The notes: generated by a model not told the origin, from the sequence alone. 64,000 nucleotides of DNA from Pseudomonadota bacterium (GCA_023412805.1 JAEZRM010000157.1:49659-113658), one strand, 5' to 3'. Counted from the stretch's first letter, positions 51,196-60,525 are shown. Translations and numbers: made by a program.

Positions 51196-52152
51196 TCAGT
51201 ATCCGCGGGCGCGATCGACCACGTTCTGCAGCGGCGCACCGCGTTCGTAAGCCTCGATCTGTGCCACCACGTAGTCAGACACCGCCTCGGGATCGCTGTC
51301 GGCCGCATTGTGCGGCGTGATCGTGGCCTTGGGGTGGCTCCAAAGCGGATGATCGACCGGCAGCGGCTCGGTGTTGAACACGTCGAGCGTGACCGCACCG
51401 AGTGTGCCGTCGTTCAATGCCGCGACTATATCATCCTCCACCTGCAGTCCACCTCGACCGGCATTGATCACGACCGGTGCGCCGAGCGGCCCGTTGCGCG
51501 CGAGCTTTCGGAATAGGGACGCATTGAGGATACCTTTGGTTTCCGGCGTCAGGGGTACGAGCACGACGAGAATATCGGTGCGTGCGAGAAAAGCGGGCAG
51601 CTGTTCCATCCCCGCAAAGCATTCGACGCCCGGCATATTGCGCTTCGAGCGGCTCCATCCCGCAACCTGGAAGCCGAGGCGCACCAGCACCTCCGCACTG
51701 TCGCGGCCTAGCTCGCCGAGGCCCATGATCCCGACGCGCACAGCGGAAGCCGCTCGCTGGTCGGGCGTGTCCCAGGCCTTTCGCCTTTGAGCATCGTCGA
51801 AATAGCGCTGCTGGCGATGGTGCATCAGGACATGCAGCACGACATACTCCGTCATGCGCTTCGTCAGATCACTCACGGCCACGCGCACGAGCGGCACATC
51901 GGGAAGCGTTTCATCCGCGACGAGCGCATCGACGCCCGCCCCCAGATTGAAGATCACCTTCAGATTGGGGAACGTCTGCAGCAGCCCCGGCGGCGGCTTC
52001 CACACGGCAACATAGCGCACGCTTTCGGGCGCCGGCGCGTCCGTAGGCCAGAGCGCAACGGGCATGGATTTCAGGCGCGCGCCGAACCGTTGACGCCACG
52101 GCTCGGCGGTCCAGTTCTCGCCCGCACCCTGCACGACGATGAGCAGTGTCAT
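51196..52152 (-). CDS. ghrA: Glyoxylate/hydroxypyruvate reductase A-like dehydrogenase
   Basis: A 318-residue 2-hydroxyacid dehydrogenase of the GhrA branch. Seen: GVDALV after the first domain, the dinucleotide loop MGLGELGRDSAEVL, and catalytic Arg in INAGRGGLQVED, Glu in LDVFNTEPLP and His in TPHNAADSDPEAV. It reduces glyoxylate or hydroxypyruvate with NADPH. Start at 52152 (MTLLIVVQG) is the family start; the frame upstream is not. It precedes the GST on the same strand by 24 bases. Context with the glyoxylate aminotransferase 3 kb away may be meaningful. Confidence 0.85.
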   Translation of the reverse strand: MTLLIVVQGAGENWTAEPWRQRFGARLKSMPVALWPTDAPAPESVRYVAVWKPPPGLLQTFPNLKVIFNLGAGVDALVADETLPDVPLVRVAVSDLTKRMTEYVVLHVLMHHRQQRYFDDAQRRKAWDTPDQRAASAVRVGIMGLGELGRDSAEVLVRLGFQVAGWSRSKRNMPGVECFAGMEQLPAFLARTDILVVLVPLTPETKGILNASLFRKLARNGPLGAPVVINAGRGGLQVEDDIVAALNDGTLGAVTLDVFNTEPLPVDHPLWSHPKATITPHNAADSDPEAVSDYVVAQIEAYERGAPLQNVVDRARGY

Positions 52153-52417
52153 ATTTGATCCCGGGTATGGATTGTTCCCCTGCCAGAAGGCCGGTCCGAG
52201 CCGTGCCGTCAAGCACAAAGGCGTCGGCTTCCGAACCTCCGCTGCCCCGCCACGCCCCATCCCATTTGTGGACGGGACGGCTGCCGTCTCGGAATGGCCA
52301 ACAGCCGGCCCAGTTGGTATGCTTGTCTGGACTTTGGCCGCAGTGGCCTACTGCCTGTACTGCTCATTCCGGACGCGCGGCTCAACGGCCTGCGCGCCGC
52401 CCGAGAGGAGGCTTCAC

Positions 52418-53488
52418 TTGTCGACGAACCACATCATCGACCTGTACAGCGACACCCAGACCCGCCCCTCCGCGGGCATGCGCAAGGCCATGGCCGATGC
52501 CGAGGTCGGCGACGAGCAGCGCGGCGAGGACCCTTCGACCAACCTCCTGCAGGAGCGCGTCGCGGACCTTCTCGGCAAGGAAGCGGCGCTGTTCCTCCCC
52601 TCCGGCACCATGTGCAATCAGATTGCCATGCTCGTGCACTGCCGCCAGGGCGACGAGATCATCGGCGCGGAAGTCACGCACCTCTTCACGTCGGAAGCCG
52701 GCGGCGCCTCGGCGCTGGCGGGCGCGCAGACCTGGCCGATCCGCTGCGAGCGCGGGATCTTCACCGGCGCCGACGTAACGGCGGCTGTGCGAGCGCCCGG
52801 TCGCCACAATCCCATCTCGCGCGTCGTCGTCATCGAGCAGACGGTCAATCGCGGCGGCGGCGCCATCTGGTCCGTCGATGAGATCGCCGATGTCGCCAAG
52901 GCCACTAAGCAGCATGGCCTCATTCTGCATATGGACGGTGCGCGCCTCATGAACGCGGCCGTCTCGTCCGGCATTCCCGTGAAGGACATGACGGCCCAAA
53001 TCGACACCGCCTGGACGGATCTGTCGAAGGGCCTCGGCTGCCCGGTCGGCGGTGTGCTCGTCGGCTCGCGCGCCTTCATCGACGAAGCGTGGCGATGGAA
53101 GCACCGGCTCGGCGGCGCGCTCCGCCAGTCGGGCATTCTCGCTGCCGCTGGTCTCTACGCGCTCGATCACAACATCCAGAAGCTCGCCGAGGATCACGAG
53201 AATGCCGTTGCGCTCGGCGAGGCGGTTGCCGCCGTCGAAGGGCTGAAGCTCTTCTCGCCGCGCATCGAGAGCAACATGGTGTTCTTCGAGTCGGCGCTGC
53301 CCGATATCAGCTCGCGCCAGATCTTCGAGACGCTGCTCGCGCGCGGCGTCCGCATGGGCATGACCTACGGCAACATGATCCGCGCCGTGACCCACCTCGA
53401 TGTCTCGCGCGACGACATCACGCGCACCGGCGAGATCCTCGGCCAGGTCGTTGCCGATCTCAAGGCCGGTCTGCGCAAGGCCTCATGA
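52418..53488 (+). CDS. Threonine aldolase family (beta-eliminating lyase) protein
   Basis: A 356-residue fold-I PLP enzyme. Start is TTG at 52418, preceded by AGAGGAGGCTTCAC; the ORF extends upstream only with non-family sequence. Motifs: DLYSDTQTRPSAGMRKAM, DEQRGEDPSTNLLQER, LFLPSGTMCNQIA, the HMDGARLMNAAV strand and PLP lysine in TDLSKGLGCPVGG. It cleaves beta-hydroxy amino acids to glycine and an aldehyde. Followed by a CoA-transferase gene after 62 bases. Confidence 0.9.
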   Translation: MSTNHIIDLYSDTQTRPSAGMRKAMADAEVGDEQRGEDPSTNLLQERVADLLGKEAALFLPSGTMCNQIAMLVHCRQGDEIIGAEVTHLFTSEAGGASALAGAQTWPIRCERGIFTGADVTAAVRAPGRHNPISRVVVIEQTVNRGGGAIWSVDEIADVAKATKQHGLILHMDGARLMNAAVSSGIPVKDMTAQIDTAWTDLSKGLGCPVGGVLVGSRAFIDEAWRWKHRLGGALRQSGILAAAGLYALDHNIQKLAEDHENAVALGEAVAAVEGLKLFSPRIESNMVFFESALPDISSRQIFETLLARGVRMGMTYGNMIRAVTHLDVSRDDITRTGEILGQVVADLKAGLRKAS

Positions 53489-53550
53489 TGGTGGAGGCTG
53501 CGGCCTCCCCATTCCGACCAATTCTCAAAAACCGATCCGGGAAACTGCCC

Positions 53551-54735
53551 ATGCCCTTCGAGCCTGCGAGCGACGTGCTGTCGCAATACACCGTTCTCGA
53601 TCTCACCCGTGTCCGCTCGGGCCCGACCTGCGTGCGCCAGCTCGCCGACTGGGGCGCCAACGTGATCAAAATCGAAGATCCGGAGTCCGACAAGATCGGC
53701 CTCGGTGGTGCGCGATCAGGCTCCGACTTTCAGAACCTCCATCGCAACAAGCGCTCGATGACGCTGAACCTCAAATCCAAGGAGGGCATCGCGATCTTCA
53801 TGGCGCTCGCCAAGAAGGCCGACGTGATCGTCGAGAATTACCGGCCCGATGTGAAGCGCCGCCTCGGCATCGACTACGATGCCATTTCGAAGATCAATCC
53901 GCGCATCATCTACGCCTCGATCTCAGGCTTCGGCCAGGACGGCCCGCTCGCCAATCGCCCCGGCTTCGATCAGATCGCGCAGGGCATGGGCGGTCTCATG
54001 TCCATCACGGGCGAGCCGGGCAAGGGCCCCATGCGCGTTGGCATCCCAATTGCGGATCTCACCGCCGGCATTTTCTGCTCGCAGGGCATTCTTCTCGCAC
54101 TCATGGAGCGCGAACGTTCCGGCAAGGGCCAGTGGGTGCAGACCTCGCTGCTGCAGGCACAGGTTTTCATGCTCGACTTCCAGGCCTCGCGCTGGCTCAT
54201 GGACCAGGACATCCCGCCCCAGGCCGGCAACGATCATCCGACCTCGATCCCGACCGGCGTGTTCAAGACCTCCGACGGCTACATCAACATCGCCGTCGCC
54301 GGCCAGAAGATGTGGGAAAAGTTCAAGTCGCTGTTCAACGATCCATCCTTCGACAGCCCCGACTATGCGGAGGCCAAGGGCCGCTCGAAGAACAGAAAGG
54401 CGCTCAACGCGCTGATCGAGAGCCACACCGTGAAGAAGACGGCGGCCGAGTGGATCGCGATCTTCAATGACGCGGGTGCACCAGCAGGCGAGATCAACGA
54501 CATCAAGCAAGTGTTCGATCTGGAGCAGGTCCGCCATCTCGGCCTCGCGCAGCCTATGGACAGCCAGGAGCGCGGACCGACCGAGGTTCTCGGCCAGCCG
54601 ATCCTCATGAGCCGCTCGAAAGCCTCCGTGCGCCGTCCGCCGCCGACACTCGGCCAGCATACGGGCGAGATCCTCGCCGATATCGGCTATGGCGCCGAGG
54701 ATGTGAAAAAGCTCGCCAAGGACGGCGTCATCTGA
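53551..54735 (+). CDS. Class III (CaiB/BaiF) CoA-transferase
   Basis: A 394-residue family III CoA-transferase. The catalytic aspartate is D169 in GIPIADLTAGIF, at the same number as in formyl-CoA transferase. Other motifs: VLDLTRVRSGPTC at the start, VIKIEDPESDKIG, NKRSMTLNLKSKEG, VIVENYRPDV, and IYASISGFGQDGP. It moves CoA between acyl acids such as formate/oxalate, carnitine or succinate/mesaconate type pairs. ATG 53551 follows GGGAAACTGCCC. It is followed after 29 bases by the enoyl-CoA hydratase-like gene, probably as one catabolic pair. Confidence 0.93.
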   Translation: MPFEPASDVLSQYTVLDLTRVRSGPTCVRQLADWGANVIKIEDPESDKIGLGGARSGSDFQNLHRNKRSMTLNLKSKEGIAIFMALAKKADVIVENYRPDVKRRLGIDYDAISKINPRIIYASISGFGQDGPLANRPGFDQIAQGMGGLMSITGEPGKGPMRVGIPIADLTAGIFCSQGILLALMERERSGKGQWVQTSLLQAQVFMLDFQASRWLMDQDIPPQAGNDHPTSIPTGVFKTSDGYINIAVAGQKMWEKFKSLFNDPSFDSPDYAEAKGRSKNRKALNALIESHTVKKTAAEWIAIFNDAGAPAGEINDIKQVFDLEQVRHLGLAQPMDSQERGPTEVLGQPILMSRSKASVRRPPPTLGQHTGEILADIGYGAEDVKKLAKDGVI

Positions 54736-54764
54736 CAACCGACACAAACGAACGAGGTCACACC

Positions 54765-55580
54765 ATGAGCAAGGCCGCTGAAGCCGAAGCGCCCGTCGAA
54801 GAAAAAATGCTCGGCCTGAAAAACGGTTCGGTCGCCGAGATCGTGTTCAACAATCCGGCGCGCCACAACGCCGTCTCGCTCGAAATGTGGGAGCGCATGA
54901 CGAAGCTGCTCGGCGAGTTCGCGGCCGACCCGAGCGTACGCGCGCTCGTCGTAAGCGGCGCCGGCGGTAAGGCTTTCGTTTCGGGCGCCGACATTTCGAA
55001 GTTCGAGAGCCAGCGCTCGACCGCGGAAGCCGTCGCCCACTACAACGCCGTCGGATCGAAGGCCTACGAGACGCTCTACAATTTCCCGAAGCCGACGATT
55101 GCCAAGATCCAGGGCTACTGCATCGGTGGCGGCATGAATGTCGCCGTCTGCTGCGACGTGCGGATCGCAACCGACGCATCGAAGTACGGCATTCCCGCTG
55201 CTAAGCTCGGCCTCGGCTATGGCTATGGCGGCGTCAAGCGCCTCTCCGAGATCGTCGGGCTTTCCAAGGCCATGGAGCTCTTCTACACCGCGCGCCAGTT
55301 CACGGCTGCAGAAGCTGAGGCCATGGGCTTCCTCAATCAGGTTGTGCCTGCCGAAGATCTCGACGCCGCCGTCGCCACCATGACCGGTCAGATTGCCGAG
55401 AATGCGCCGCTGACCATCAACACCATCAAGGCCGTCGCGCGCGAGATCGGCCGCCCCTCGTCGGAGCGCGATTACGCCAAGCTCGATTCGATGGTCGCCG
55501 AGTGCTTCGGCTCGGAGGACTACATCGAAGGACGACGCGCCTTCATGGAAAAGCGCAAACCACAGTTCAAGGGGCGCTGA
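54765..55580 (+). CDS. Enoyl-CoA hydratase/isomerase family protein lacking both catalytic glutamates
   Basis: A 271-residue crotonase-fold protein. The oxyanion-hole loops FVSGADISKF and YCIGGGMNVAVCCDVR are intact. The positions of the two hydratase glutamates read Asn (N125 in GGGMNV) and Ala (A146 in GIPAAKLG), so classical hydration is unlikely. Crotonase relatives with such changes act as isomerases, decarboxylases, thioesterases or dehalogenases. Transcribed with the CoA-transferase. The ATG follows CGAGGTCACACC. Confidence 0.88.
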   Translation: MSKAAEAEAPVEEKMLGLKNGSVAEIVFNNPARHNAVSLEMWERMTKLLGEFAADPSVRALVVSGAGGKAFVSGADISKFESQRSTAEAVAHYNAVGSKAYETLYNFPKPTIAKIQGYCIGGGMNVAVCCDVRIATDASKYGIPAAKLGLGYGYGGVKRLSEIVGLSKAMELFYTARQFTAAEAEAMGFLNQVVPAEDLDAAVATMTGQIAENAPLTINTIKAVAREIGRPSSERDYAKLDSMVAECFGSEDYIEGRRAFMEKRKPQFKGR

Positions 55581-55694
55581 AACGCCGCTTCCGGCACGTG
55601 CTTCTTGAGTTCGCCACACTATTGTTCAAGTACTGGATAACTCGGCTATTCCATCGTAAGACCAATGCCTTGAGCTCCAGGATCGCGCGGGGAG

Positions 55695-56567
55695 ATGCGT
55701 AACACCATCGCCATCATGAACACGAAGGGCGGGGTCGGAAAATCGACTATCGTCCTTGCGGTAGCCGAGACGCTGTCGGTCTACCATGGCAAGAACGTGC
55801 TCGTGATCGACTCCGATGCCCAGGCCAGCATCAGCACCATGCTGATGGCGACCGACAGTCTGAGGAAGCTGCAGAACGAGGGCCGCACGATCGTCGACTA
55901 TCTCGTCGCCCAGGTTCTCAAGGGCACGCAGGTCGAGTGGACCGAGTTCGTGGTCGGCGGCGTATCGGATATCGACGACGCCCGCTCGGTCTATCTCATG
56001 CCGAGCGACATGCAGCTCACCTTGCTCGAACGCGAGGTCTCCAAGGAGAGCCAGCACGCACGACTGCGCGCCGCCATCGGTGCCCTTCTCAGCCGCGCCC
56101 GCATTGTCTTCGACGTGGTGCTGATCGACTGCCCGCCAGGCCTCTCGGTGCTCACTGAAAGCTGGCTCAGGGAAGCCGATTTCCATATCTCGCCGACGAA
56201 GCCAGATTATGTGTCGGTCTGCGGGCTCGACGTCTTCCGGCGCTTTCGCGATCTGAACCCGGAAATGGGCTTTGCCGAGAATCTCGGCGTCGTCGTGAAC
56301 ATGAAGGACCGCGGGGCCTCGCTCGAAGAAGAGTACCATCGCTGGCTCGCCGCGGACCCGAACAACCGCTGTTTCACGCATGCCCTGCCGCGCATTCATG
56401 CCATGCAGCAGGCTGGCCATTTCCAGCCGAGCGAGCGCTCCTATATCGCCAAGTATCCAGGTGACGTGGGCGTGGCCGTGCGCGGGCTCACTGATGAAAT
56501 CCTCGCGCGCGTTGCGACAGGCGGCGCCCAGTCCCCACAGGCGCAAGCCGCGGGCGGGCGCGCCTGA
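55695..56567 (+). CDS. Orphan ParA-family ATPase
   Basis: A 290-residue deviant Walker A ATPase: KGGVGKSTI at 11-19 with signature lysine K11, DSDAQAS and a LIDCPPGLSVLT Walker B. The YVSVCGLDVFRRFRD segment fits ParA/MinD-like cargo-positioning proteins. No ParB gene or parS-like repeat is in the neighbourhood, so it is not a chromosome-partition parA. A coiled-coil protein gene follows by 60 bases and might be its partner. Start ATG 55695 has a GGGGAG run directly adjacent; a later ATG at 55716 is a possible alternative. Confidence 0.85.
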   Translation: MRNTIAIMNTKGGVGKSTIVLAVAETLSVYHGKNVLVIDSDAQASISTMLMATDSLRKLQNEGRTIVDYLVAQVLKGTQVEWTEFVVGGVSDIDDARSVYLMPSDMQLTLLEREVSKESQHARLRAAIGALLSRARIVFDVVLIDCPPGLSVLTESWLREADFHISPTKPDYVSVCGLDVFRRFRDLNPEMGFAENLGVVVNMKDRGASLEEEYHRWLAADPNNRCFTHALPRIHAMQQAGHFQPSERSYIAKYPGDVGVAVRGLTDEILARVATGGAQSPQAQAAGGRA

Positions 56568-56627
56568 TCGGTTACCACGATTTCTGAAGGCCGATCATTT
56601 TCGCAATGTGATCCCTTATACTGGGGC

Positions 56628-56855
56628 ATGGCGCCTGAAACAGAAAACCTCGCACTTGAGCTTCTCCGGGCCATTCGGGGAGACATCGCGCGCCTTTCTG
56701 ATGAGGTGGGCGAGTTGAAGACGCGCACGGGACGACTGGAAAAGGGCGTGGCCGAGCTTCACGTCACACTCGCCGAGCATTCGCTCCGGATGGATCGCAT
56801 GGACGGTCGCCTCGACCGCATCGAGCGTCGGCTCGACCTGGCGGAAGTCTCCTGA
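56628..56855 (+). CDS. Small coiled-coil protein, function unknown
   Basis: A 75-residue protein made almost wholly of a heptad-type coiled coil: LSDEVGELKTRTGRLEKG, then VTLAEHSLRMDRMDGRLDR, with Leu/Val/Met at a and d positions. It lies between the ParA-like gene and the convergent polyprenyl synthase gene (stop 3 bases from that stop). Small coiled-coil proteins next to orphan ParA genes often act as adaptors, but this is only context. No ribosome-binding site is strong; the reading frame has typical codon use. Confidence 0.6.
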   Translation: MAPETENLALELLRAIRGDIARLSDEVGELKTRTGRLEKGVAELHVTLAEHSLRMDRMDGRLDRIERRLDLAEVS

Positions 56856-56858
56856 AAT

Positions 56859-57917
56859 TCAGTGCGCGCGCGCAATGCTGAAGGCGACGGCTTTTTCGAG
56901 CGCTGAACGTGGTGCGCTCTCCGGGAAGATCGCCAGCGCGTCGGAGGCAATAGCGCCGTAATGGCGCGCGCGCTCCAGCGTCGTCTCGATGGCCTTGTGG
57001 CGCCGCATGAGGCCGATGGCGTGCTCGAGATCGCTGTCCTCGATCTCTCCACCCGAGAGCGTGCGCTCCCAGAAGGCCCGCTCGGCTTCATTTCCACGCC
57101 GATAGCAGAGAATGACCGGCAGCGTAATCTTGCCCTCGCGGAAATCGTCGCCGACGGACTTGCCGAGACGCGCGCTGTCGCCCGCATAATCGAGCGCATC
57201 GTCGACGAGCTGGAATGCGACACCGAGATTGCGACCGTAAGAGCGCAGCGCCGACTGCTCAGCCGCTGGGCGGGATGAGATCGCCGGCCCGACCTCGGCC
57301 GCTGCGGCAAACAGCGCTGCCGTCTTGGCATTGATGATCGCGAGATACTCGTCCTCGGTCGTGCCCATGTTCTTGGCCGCCGAGAGCTGCATGACCTCGC
57401 CTTCGGCGATGACCGCTGCGGCGTTCGAGAGAATGCGCAGCGCCGCGAGCGAGCCGACTTCCACCATCATGCGGAAGGCTTGGCCCAGCAGGAAATCTCC
57501 AACGAGCACGCTCGCCTGGTTCCCCCAGAGCCGGCGTGCCGATGCCTTGCCGCGGCGCACGTCGCTCTCGTCGACGACATCGTCATGCAGCAGCGTTGCC
57601 GTGTGCATGAACTCGACGGCCGCCGCCAGCCGGACATGGCCCTCGCCCGAATAGCCCGAGAGCTTAGCCGACGCGATCGTCAGCATGGGCCGCAGCCGCT
57701 TGCCGCCCGAATCGATCAGATGATGAGCGAGCGTCGGGATGAGCTCGATATCTGAAACCGCCTTGTCGAGGATAATGCGGTTCACCCCCGCCATCTCCGC
57801 GCTGACGAGATCGAGCAGCGGCTGCAGGCTCGCCGCCGGATCGCGTGCGCCGTCAATGGAGACCACAACGCCCAATGTGCCGTTCCTTGTTCCGCATCCA
57901 CCGCATAAGTTCGGCAT
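56859..57917 (-). CDS. Polyprenyl diphosphate synthase (octaprenyl/decaprenyl type)
   Basis: A trans-isoprenyl diphosphate synthase of about 340-352 residues. First Asp-rich motif LLHDDVVDESD, GKASARRLWGNQASVLVGDF and the second motif FQLVDDALDYAGD are visible. It builds the side chain of ubiquinone from IPP, using precursors from the Dxs pathway. Start uncertain: ATG 57917 gives a Cys-rich leader not seen in the family, while TTG 57875 has AAGGAACGGCACA upstream and fits better. Convergent with the coiled-coil gene. Confidence 0.9.
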   Translation of the reverse strand: MPNLCGGCGTRNGTLGVVVSIDGARDPAASLQPLLDLVSAEMAGVNRIILDKAVSDIELIPTLAHHLIDSGGKRLRPMLTIASAKLSGYSGEGHVRLAAAVEFMHTATLLHDDVVDESDVRRGKASARRLWGNQASVLVGDFLLGQAFRMMVEVGSLAALRILSNAAAVIAEGEVMQLSAAKNMGTTEDEYLAIINAKTAALFAAAAEVGPAISSRPAAEQSALRSYGRNLGVAFQLVDDALDYAGDSARLGKSVGDDFREGKITLPVILCYRRGNEAERAFWERTLSGGEIEDSDLEHAIGLMRRHKAIETTLERARHYGAIASDALAIFPESAPRSALEKAVAFSIARAH

Positions 57918-58088
57918 AGTCCGTTCATGAACCTGCCCGGTCAAGCGGCATTCTGACCCTGCGTCAGCATACGCACCATCGCCCCGCGCGCCTTGACGGC
58001 CAGCGGACGGGCGGGCACGAAGGAGGCGAACGGCCGGTTCTCTCTCGGAGGACTAAGACCGCATGTCAAGATGATGAGGGGACGCGCG

Positions 58089-59249
58089 ATGGACGATCGT
58101 TTCTTGCGGACGGGGGTATTCCTCGCGCCATTTCATGCGCTCGGAGAGAATCCCACGCTCGCGCTCGACCGCGATATGGATCTCGTGATCCACCTCGACC
58201 GGTTGAACTATCACGAGGCCTGGATCGGCGAGCACCATTCAGGCGGCTTCGAAATCATTGCCTGCCCGGAAATGTTCATTGCCGCCGCGGCACGCGAGAC
58301 GCGCCACATCCGCCTCGGCACTGGCGTCGTCTCGCTGCCCTATCACCATCCCTTCACGCTCGCGAGCCGCATGACGCAGCTCGATCATATGACGCGCGGG
58401 CGCGCGATGTTCGGTGTCGGCCCGGGCTCGCTGATCTACGATGCCGAGAAGATCGGCCTCAAGGCAGCCGACCAGCGGCGCCGCATGGAGGAAGCGCTCG
58501 ATTGCATCATTCCGCTCATGCGGGGCGAGATGGTCACGCGCAAGACCGACTGGTTCACGTTGCAGGAAGCCAAGTTGCAGCTCGTGCCCTATTCGAACCC
58601 ACACATGGAGATGGCGGTCGCGTCCTCTCGTTCGCCGGTCGGCGCGGTCGCCTCGGGCAAGCACGGCATCGGCATGCTTTCCATCGGCGGCACCTCAGAC
58701 GAAGCGCTCGCCGCGCACGCGAAGAACTGGGCCATTCACGAGGACGCCGCGCGCGAAGCCGGCGCGACCACGGACCGCTCGCGCTGGCGCATCGTCACCT
58801 TCGCGCACGTCGCGGAGACGCGAGAGAAGGCGCGGGCCGACATGGTCTATGGCCTCGCTGACTTCAACCGCTACTTCAACGACGTCGCGACATTCCCGAT
58901 CGTGCCGCCAGGGATCGAGGATCCGCTGAACTATCTGACCGAAAGCGGCCTCGCTTGCATCGGCACACCCGATGACTGCATCCGTCATTTCGAGCGACTG
59001 TGGAAGGGCTCCAACGGCGGCTTCGGCGCGGTTCTTCTGCTCGCCCACAACTGGGCAGACTGGGAAGCAACGAAGCGCAGCTATGAACTCATGGCGCGCT
59101 ACGTGCACCCGCACTTCCAGCGCAGCGCGAACAGTCTTCGCAATTGGAGCTATGACGACGCCAAGACCAAGCGCGCGGGCGCTGGCATGGAAAATCAGGC
59201 GGCTGTCCAGGCCGCGATCGACAGCTATAAGGCGCGCAAGGGCGGCTGA
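58089..59249 (+). CDS. LLM class flavin-dependent oxidoreductase (luciferase-like), copy 2
   Basis: A 386-residue luciferase-like monooxygenase: RTGVFLAPFHALGENPTLALDRD at the start, AWIGEHHSGGFEII, LGTGVVSLPYHHPF, RGRAMFGVGPGSL and a C-terminal GTPDDCIRHFERLWKGSNG. The extended insertion with DWFTLQEAKLQL distinguishes it from the copy at 21824-22831. FMNH2-dependent oxygenation of an unknown substrate is expected. ATG 58089 follows GAGGGGACGCGCG. Next gene starts 38 bases later on the same strand and encodes an FAD oxidase. Confidence 0.88.
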   Translation: MDDRFLRTGVFLAPFHALGENPTLALDRDMDLVIHLDRLNYHEAWIGEHHSGGFEIIACPEMFIAAAARETRHIRLGTGVVSLPYHHPFTLASRMTQLDHMTRGRAMFGVGPGSLIYDAEKIGLKAADQRRRMEEALDCIIPLMRGEMVTRKTDWFTLQEAKLQLVPYSNPHMEMAVASSRSPVGAVASGKHGIGMLSIGGTSDEALAAHAKNWAIHEDAAREAGATTDRSRWRIVTFAHVAETREKARADMVYGLADFNRYFNDVATFPIVPPGIEDPLNYLTESGLACIGTPDDCIRHFERLWKGSNGGFGAVLLLAHNWADWEATKRSYELMARYVHPHFQRSANSLRNWSYDDAKTKRAGAGMENQAAVQAAIDSYKARKGG

Positions 59250-59287
59250 TCGTCCAGCCGAGCGCGGCACGTGAGCCAGGGAATTCC

Positions 59288-60391
59288 ATGACTGCTGATG
59301 TTGAAACCGTAGTCGTCGGCGCCGGTGTCGTCGGCCTCGCCATTGCCCGCGCGCTGGCCATGGCAGGTCGTGAGGTCATGGTGCTCGAGCAGCACGACAT
59401 CATCGGCTCGGAAACGAGCTCGCGAAACAGCGAGGTCATCCACGCGGGCATCTACTATCCGCCAGGATCGCTCCGCGCCAAACTCTGCGTCGAGGGCAAG
59501 GCGCAGCTCTACAAGTTCTGCGCCGAGAACGGCGTCGCGCACCAGCAGATCACCAAACTTCTCGTCGCAACGAATGAAGCGCAGGTGCCAAAGCTCAAGG
59601 CAATCCAGGAAACCGCCATCCGCAATGGCGTGACGGATCTCCAGCCGCTCATGGGCAACGAGGCGCGCGCCATCGAACCGGAAGTCTCCTGCGTTGCCGC
59701 ACTGCTCTCGCCGTCAACGGGCACGATCGACGTGCACGCCTACATGCTGGCACTGGAAGGGCATGTCGAAACGCACGGCGGCCATGTGGTCCTAAATACG
59801 CACGTCGAACGTGTCGGTCGCCGCGCCGATGGGCTCTTCGAGGTCGTGACGTCGGGCGATGCGCCAGCCACCATCACGGCCAAAGAACTCATTCTCTCAC
59901 CCGGCCTGCACGGCACGAAGCTCGCGCGCACGCTGAGCTTTCCGTCGGGCTATGCACCACCCGAGACCTATTACGCCGTCGGCCAATACTATGCCTACAC
60001 CGGCCGCTCACCCTTCGCGCGCCACATCTATCCCATGCCGGACGGCGCCTGGCTCGGCCTGCATGTGACCGTCGATCTTGGCGGGCGCTGCAAGTTCGGC
60101 CCCGATATCGAGTGGATCCCCGAGATCGACTACACCTTCAAGCCCGAGAAACTCGAGAAGTTCTTAGGCTTTATCCGCACGTACTATCCAGCACTCGATC
60201 CCGATCGTCTGCACCCGGACTACACGGGCATCCGACCGAAGCTGTATCGCGAGGGCGAGCCCGTGCCGGATTTCGTTTTCCACGGTCCCAAGCAGCACGG
60301 CGTCGACGGCCTCGTCATGCTGTTCGGCATAGAGAGCCCGGGCCTCACATCCTCGCTCGCCATCGGCGATCTTGTGACCGAGATGCTGTAG
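59288..60391 (+). CDS. FAD-dependent oxidoreductase, LhgO-like (L-2-hydroxyglutarate dehydrogenase family)
   Basis: A 367-residue DAO-type flavoprotein: the Rossmann GAGVVGLAIARALAMAG, the flavin-contact SSRNSEVIHAGIYYPPGS, the LSPSTGTIDVHAYMLAL motif and a C-terminal GIESPGLTSSLAIGDLV, all characteristic of the L-2-hydroxyglutarate dehydrogenase/LhgO family. It oxidises a 2-hydroxyacid and passes electrons to the quinone pool. The ATG follows CAGGGAATTCC. It may serve with the luciferase-like gene upstream. The substrate could also be another 2-hydroxyacid. Confidence 0.88.
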   Translation: MTADVETVVVGAGVVGLAIARALAMAGREVMVLEQHDIIGSETSSRNSEVIHAGIYYPPGSLRAKLCVEGKAQLYKFCAENGVAHQQITKLLVATNEAQVPKLKAIQETAIRNGVTDLQPLMGNEARAIEPEVSCVAALLSPSTGTIDVHAYMLALEGHVETHGGHVVLNTHVERVGRRADGLFEVVTSGDAPATITAKELILSPGLHGTKLARTLSFPSGYAPPETYYAVGQYYAYTGRSPFARHIYPMPDGAWLGLHVTVDLGGRCKFGPDIEWIPEIDYTFKPEKLEKFLGFIRTYYPALDPDRLHPDYTGIRPKLYREGEPVPDFVFHGPKQHGVDGLVMLFGIESPGLTSSLAIGDLVTEML

Positions 60392-60398
60392 TCGAACA

Positions 60399-60428
60399 TT
60401 CCCTCTCCCCACACGCGGGGAGAGGGAA
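60399..60428. repeat. CCCTCTCCCC/GGGGAGAGGG palindrome, copy 2
   Basis: TTCCCTCTCCCC (60399-60410) and GGGGAGAGGGAA (60417-60428) form a perfect 12-bp stem with a six-base loop, just downstream of the LhgO-like gene. It shares its core with 39852-39880 and may also act as a terminator. Confidence 0.75.
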
Positions 60429-60525
60429 CAAGCAGCCCACCCGCGCAGCGCCCTTGATCACCCGCCATCCACGCAGGCATGATGAGGCGGACGAACTGTC
60501 AGCTACAGATCATTCGGGGAATGGC

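Noticed and set aside
55581..55694. Gap before the ParA gene searched for parS-like repeats
   Set aside because: No palindrome resembling parS was found.
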